From positions 1 to 8,313 of the forward strand of contig JAKAAA010000049.1 in assembly GCA_021797295.1 (NCBI GenBank): DNA of 8,313 bases. The letters run 5' to 3'. Under the pieces are notes generated by a model. That model searched no databases and was not told the origin of the DNA. It saw only the letters and a program-made list of their open reading frames with translations. Below, piece by piece: positions 6,620 through 8,313 of the stretch (within the stretch, counting starts at the first letter, position 1; every line of letters begins with the position of its first letter). The stretch is from Thermoplasmata archaeon. GTDB lineage: Archaea; Thermoplasmatota; Thermoplasmata; Thermoplasmatales; Thermoplasmataceae. The position numbers and the translations under genes were made by a program.

Positions 6620-6640
6620 CGCCATAATTATTATACTTTT

Positions 6641-8152
6641 ATGGGTGAAACCAGTAAAAAAACATTAAATGTATTTTTTGGCAATAGTGATTACAATGTA
6701 AACGAAAATACAGTTAAATTTATTGAAAAATTATTCGACATAAACTGGAATAATACAGTATGGGATGGCAATGTTAATGTTCCATATGCCGGTGTTGATG
6801 ATGAACTTCAAAAAATATTATTGAGCTGCATTGACGACAAAAACATATCATTTGATCCGGTGGATAGGCTGAAACATTCAGTAGGAAAGTCATCAATTGA
6901 AATATTGAATTGCAGAATGTCAATTTTACCTGAGATAGTTGACGCTGTGGTATATCCAGATTATAATGAATTGCAGGATTTATTAAAGACATTAAAGAAT
7001 GAAAACATACATATTACTGTGTACGGTGGAGGCACATCTGTTACCGGTGGCTTAATCTCAAAATACTCCGGCAACGGGAGAACTATTTCAATTGATACGT
7101 CAAGGTTTAAAAAAATCAGTTTAAATGATGGAATAGCCATATGTGGCTCTGGATTTACCGGTAAAGAACTTGAGGAAATGTTAAACACAAAGGGCAAAAC
7201 CATGGGAAACTTCCCGGAATCATTCAATTATTCAACAGTTGGCGGATGGATTGCCACGAAGGAATCCGGCCAGGAGTCTAACCAGTACGGGGATATAGAG
7301 AACATGGTCAGTTATGTGGAACTGGCAAGAAGTGATGGTTTATTTTCAGATCCACACGCACCGAGATTTTCATCAGGCATTTCTGTAAAGGATGTTGCCC
7401 TGGGCTCTGAGGGTAAATGCGGTATCATCCTGAATGCAGGCATAAAAGTATATAATTTGCCTGAAAGGAGAAATTATTATTCATATTTTTTTAAAAGCTT
7501 TAAAGACGGAATAAAATCTCTTATGGATATTGAAAAATTCCCCACAGTATTGAGATTATCAGATGAAACTGAAACTGAATTCCTGTTTTTAAGCCAGGAT
7601 AATTCTACGTTAAAAAATGTATTTGATAAATATTTATCATTAAGAAATGTAAAGCGTGGTTCATTGCTAATTTTAATAAATAATGATGCGGGATTTAAAA
7701 AACCTGTAAATGGAATATATTCCGGTAAAACAATTGCCAGGATATGGGAAAACACCAGGTATGAAAGGCCCTATTTCGGAAATGTTCTATGGAAGCATGG
7801 GCTTGTCCCGGATACGCTTGAAACAGGGGTTTCCTGGGAAAATATAATAAAGTTGTATGATGATACTATTTCAACATTCAATAACAGCATAAGAACCATG
7901 AATATACAGGGTGTAATAATGTCACATATTTCCCATTTTTATATAGATGGATGCGCAATTTATTTTACTTTCATAATTAAAACTGACAAAACAGATGACC
8001 TGATAAAAATAAGGGAAAATATGATAAATACGTTCATACGCAATGGAGGATCAGTAACACACCATCATGGGTTGGGCAAATATTTTGAGGGATTTGCCGG
8101 AAACAATGCCATGTTTGTAAACAGGCTGGGAGATGATATATTTGACAAATGA
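6641..8152 (+). CDS. FAD-linked oxidase of the VAO/PCMH fold, alkylglycerone-phosphate synthase (AGPS)-like
   Basis: This 503-residue protein has an N-terminal FAD domain (about 95-275) with VYGGGTSVTGGL (127-138), IDTSRFKKI (151-159), STVGGWIATKESG (198-210), YGDIENMV (216-223) and GSEGKCGII (255-263). The C-terminal half resembles eukaryotic AGPS rather than GlcD or D-lactate dehydrogenase. It has VLRLSDE (303-309; AGPS SIRLMD), DTLETGVSWENI (391-402; AGPS ESFETSAPWDRV), DGCAIYFTF (436-444), whose Y441 aligns with the AGPS catalytic Tyr, and THHHGLGK (473-480; AGPS SHHHGVGK), where GlcD enzymes have only EHG. AGPS swaps the acyl chain of acyl-DHAP for a long-chain alcohol, forming an ether lipid precursor without net redox. 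The archaeal reaction is unknown; a flavin-dependent hydroxyacid or polyol-phosphate oxidation is the alternative. The C-terminus is about 10-20 residues shorter than AGPS. The next gene, GlpD-like, overlaps it, which supports a role around DHAP/G3P. Confidence 0.85.
   Translation: MGETSKKTLNVFFGNSDYNVNENTVKFIEKLFDINWNNTVWDGNVNVPYAGVDDELQKILLSCIDDKNISFDPVDRLKHSVGKSSIEILNCRMSILPEIVDAVVYPDYNELQDLLKTLKNENIHITVYGGGTSVTGGLISKYSGNGRTISIDTSRFKKISLNDGIAICGSGFTGKELEEMLNTKGKTMGNFPESFNYSTVGGWIATKESGQESNQYGDIENMVSYVELARSDGLFSDPHAPRFSSGISVKDVALGSEGKCGIILNAGIKVYNLPERRNYYSYFFKSFKDGIKSLMDIEKFPTVLRLSDETETEFLFLSQDNSTLKNVFDKYLSLRNVKRGSLLILINNDAGFKKPVNGIYSGKTIARIWENTRYERPYFGNVLWKHGLVPDTLETGVSWENIIKLYDDTISTFNNSIRTMNIQGVIMSHISHFYIDGCAIYFTFIIKTDKTDDLIKIRENMINTFIRNGGSVTHHHGLGKYFEGFAGNNAMFVNRLGDDIFDK
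8129..8137 (+). promoter_or_regulatory. Shine-Dalgarno-like GGAGATGAT favouring a TTG start at 8142
   Basis: GGAGATGAT differs by one base from the full archaeal consensus GGAGGTGAT and ends four bases before TTG 8142, which is in frame with the GlpD-like gene. It overlaps ATG 8133, so it could not serve that codon. Confidence 0.35.
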
Positions 8153-8313
8153 ATACAGGGAATTTTCATTGCATACACGGAATGATGATATTAAAAATAT
8201 AGAGAATAAAACCTTCGATGTTGCCATAATAGGCGGCGGGATAACCGGCAGTGGAATAGCCAATATACTGTCTGAGAATTCTATAAGCGCAGTACTGATT
8301 GAAAAGAATGACT
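8133..8313 (+). CDS. FAD-dependent glycerol-3-phosphate dehydrogenase, GlpD/GlpA family (partial, N-terminus)
   Basis: Only 60 residues lie in the window. They carry the FAD dinucleotide-binding motif of the family: KTFDVAIIGGGITGSGIA (residues 26-43), followed by a strand ending in VLIEKND (54-60) where the acidic residue binds the FAD ribose. GGGITG(A/S)GIA with a preceding TFD and about 30 leader residues is typical of aerobic bacterial GlpD and of GlpA. The enzyme would oxidise sn-glycerol-3-phosphate to DHAP at the membrane face, passing electrons to the quinone pool. The start is uncertain. ATG 8133 overlaps the upstream gene by 20 bases; TTG 8142 (11-base overlap, three residues shorter) has a much better Shine-Dalgarno. 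An in-frame TAA at 8118-8120 excludes longer forms. Another FAD oxidoreductase of the DAO superfamily is possible, but less likely given the match. Confidence 0.78.
   Translation, partial: MIYLTNEYREFSLHTRNDDIKNIENKTFDVAIIGGGITGSGIANILSENSISAVLIEKND

Larger units (their letters stand above)
6418..6640. other. Intergenic region between ALDH and AGPS-like gene (223 bases)
   Basis: No gene is supported. The region contains a strong palindrome (6459-6482), a smaller inverted repeat ATTCT-AAC-AGAAT at 6508-6520, and the promoter of the next gene. A 23-codon frame from about 6436 runs across the palindrome and is judged chance. No clear oligo-T terminator is seen. Confidence 0.6.

Noticed and set aside
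6418..6640. Transposon remnant, tRNA or CRISPR in the longer spacers
   Set aside because: No cloverleaf, CCA end, spaced direct repeats or transposase fragment was found by eye on either strand.
8133..8313. Frameshift splitting one flavoprotein into the AGPS-like and GlpD-like frames
   Set aside because: The upstream protein already contains its own full FAD domain and C-terminal motifs, and the downstream frame begins a different, complete FAD-binding fold.

Overview
The window reads as chromosome of a thermoacidophilic archaeon, most likely of the order Thermoplasmatales (Ferroplasma/Acidiplasma/Cuniculiplasma-like). The basis is AT-rich DNA (roughly 35-40% GC by eye), Arg mostly as AGG/AGA and Ile often as ATA, archaeal TATA boxes 19-29 bases before the first genes of transcription units (leaderless spacing), and Shine-Dalgarno motifs of the GGTGAT/GAGG type before downstream genes. 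The genus is an inference from style, not from a marker gene.

Layout. (1) 1-541, minus strand: the N-terminal 180 codons of a secreted phosphoesterase of the phospholipase C / acid phosphatase family, cut by the window edge. (2) 542-852: intergenic region with back-to-back promoters. (3) 853-3332, plus: a D-isomer-specific 2-hydroxyacid dehydrogenase overlapping by one base a ThDP-dependent 2-keto acid decarboxylase of the benzoylformate decarboxylase type. (4) 3387-6417, plus: a new promoter, then an SCP2-like lipid-binding protein, an iron-dependent alcohol dehydrogenase and an aldehyde dehydrogenase, with gaps of 0-1 base. (5) 6418-6640: intergenic region with a 10+4+10 palindrome and a promoter. 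(6) 6641-8313, plus: an FAD-linked oxidase that resembles eukaryotic alkylglycerone-phosphate synthase (AGPS) more than glycolate oxidase, overlapping the start of an FAD-dependent glycerol-3-phosphate dehydrogenase that runs off the right edge.

How it may work together. Units 3 and 4 form an almost complete path: 2-hydroxy acid <-> 2-keto acid -> aldehyde (minus CO2) -> alcohol or carboxylic acid, with a carrier for a hydrophobic substrate. This would suit an Ehrlich-type breakdown of branched or aromatic amino acids. It would also suit alpha-oxidation-like shortening of branched (isoprenoid) acids. Unit 6 combines an AGPS-like enzyme with a G3P dehydrogenase, both expected to handle the DHAP/G3P backbone of lipids. 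With the secreted phosphoesterase, the window can be read as a candidate lipid or ether-lipid turnover locus that echoes eukaryotic peroxisomal enzymes. That reading is a hypothesis. The individual enzyme families are well supported; substrates are not visible from sequence.

The most unusual residue-level observation is that the near-invariant ThDP-activating Glu is an Asp (D43) in the decarboxylase, together with apparent loss of one of the two active-site His residues of benzoylformate decarboxylase.
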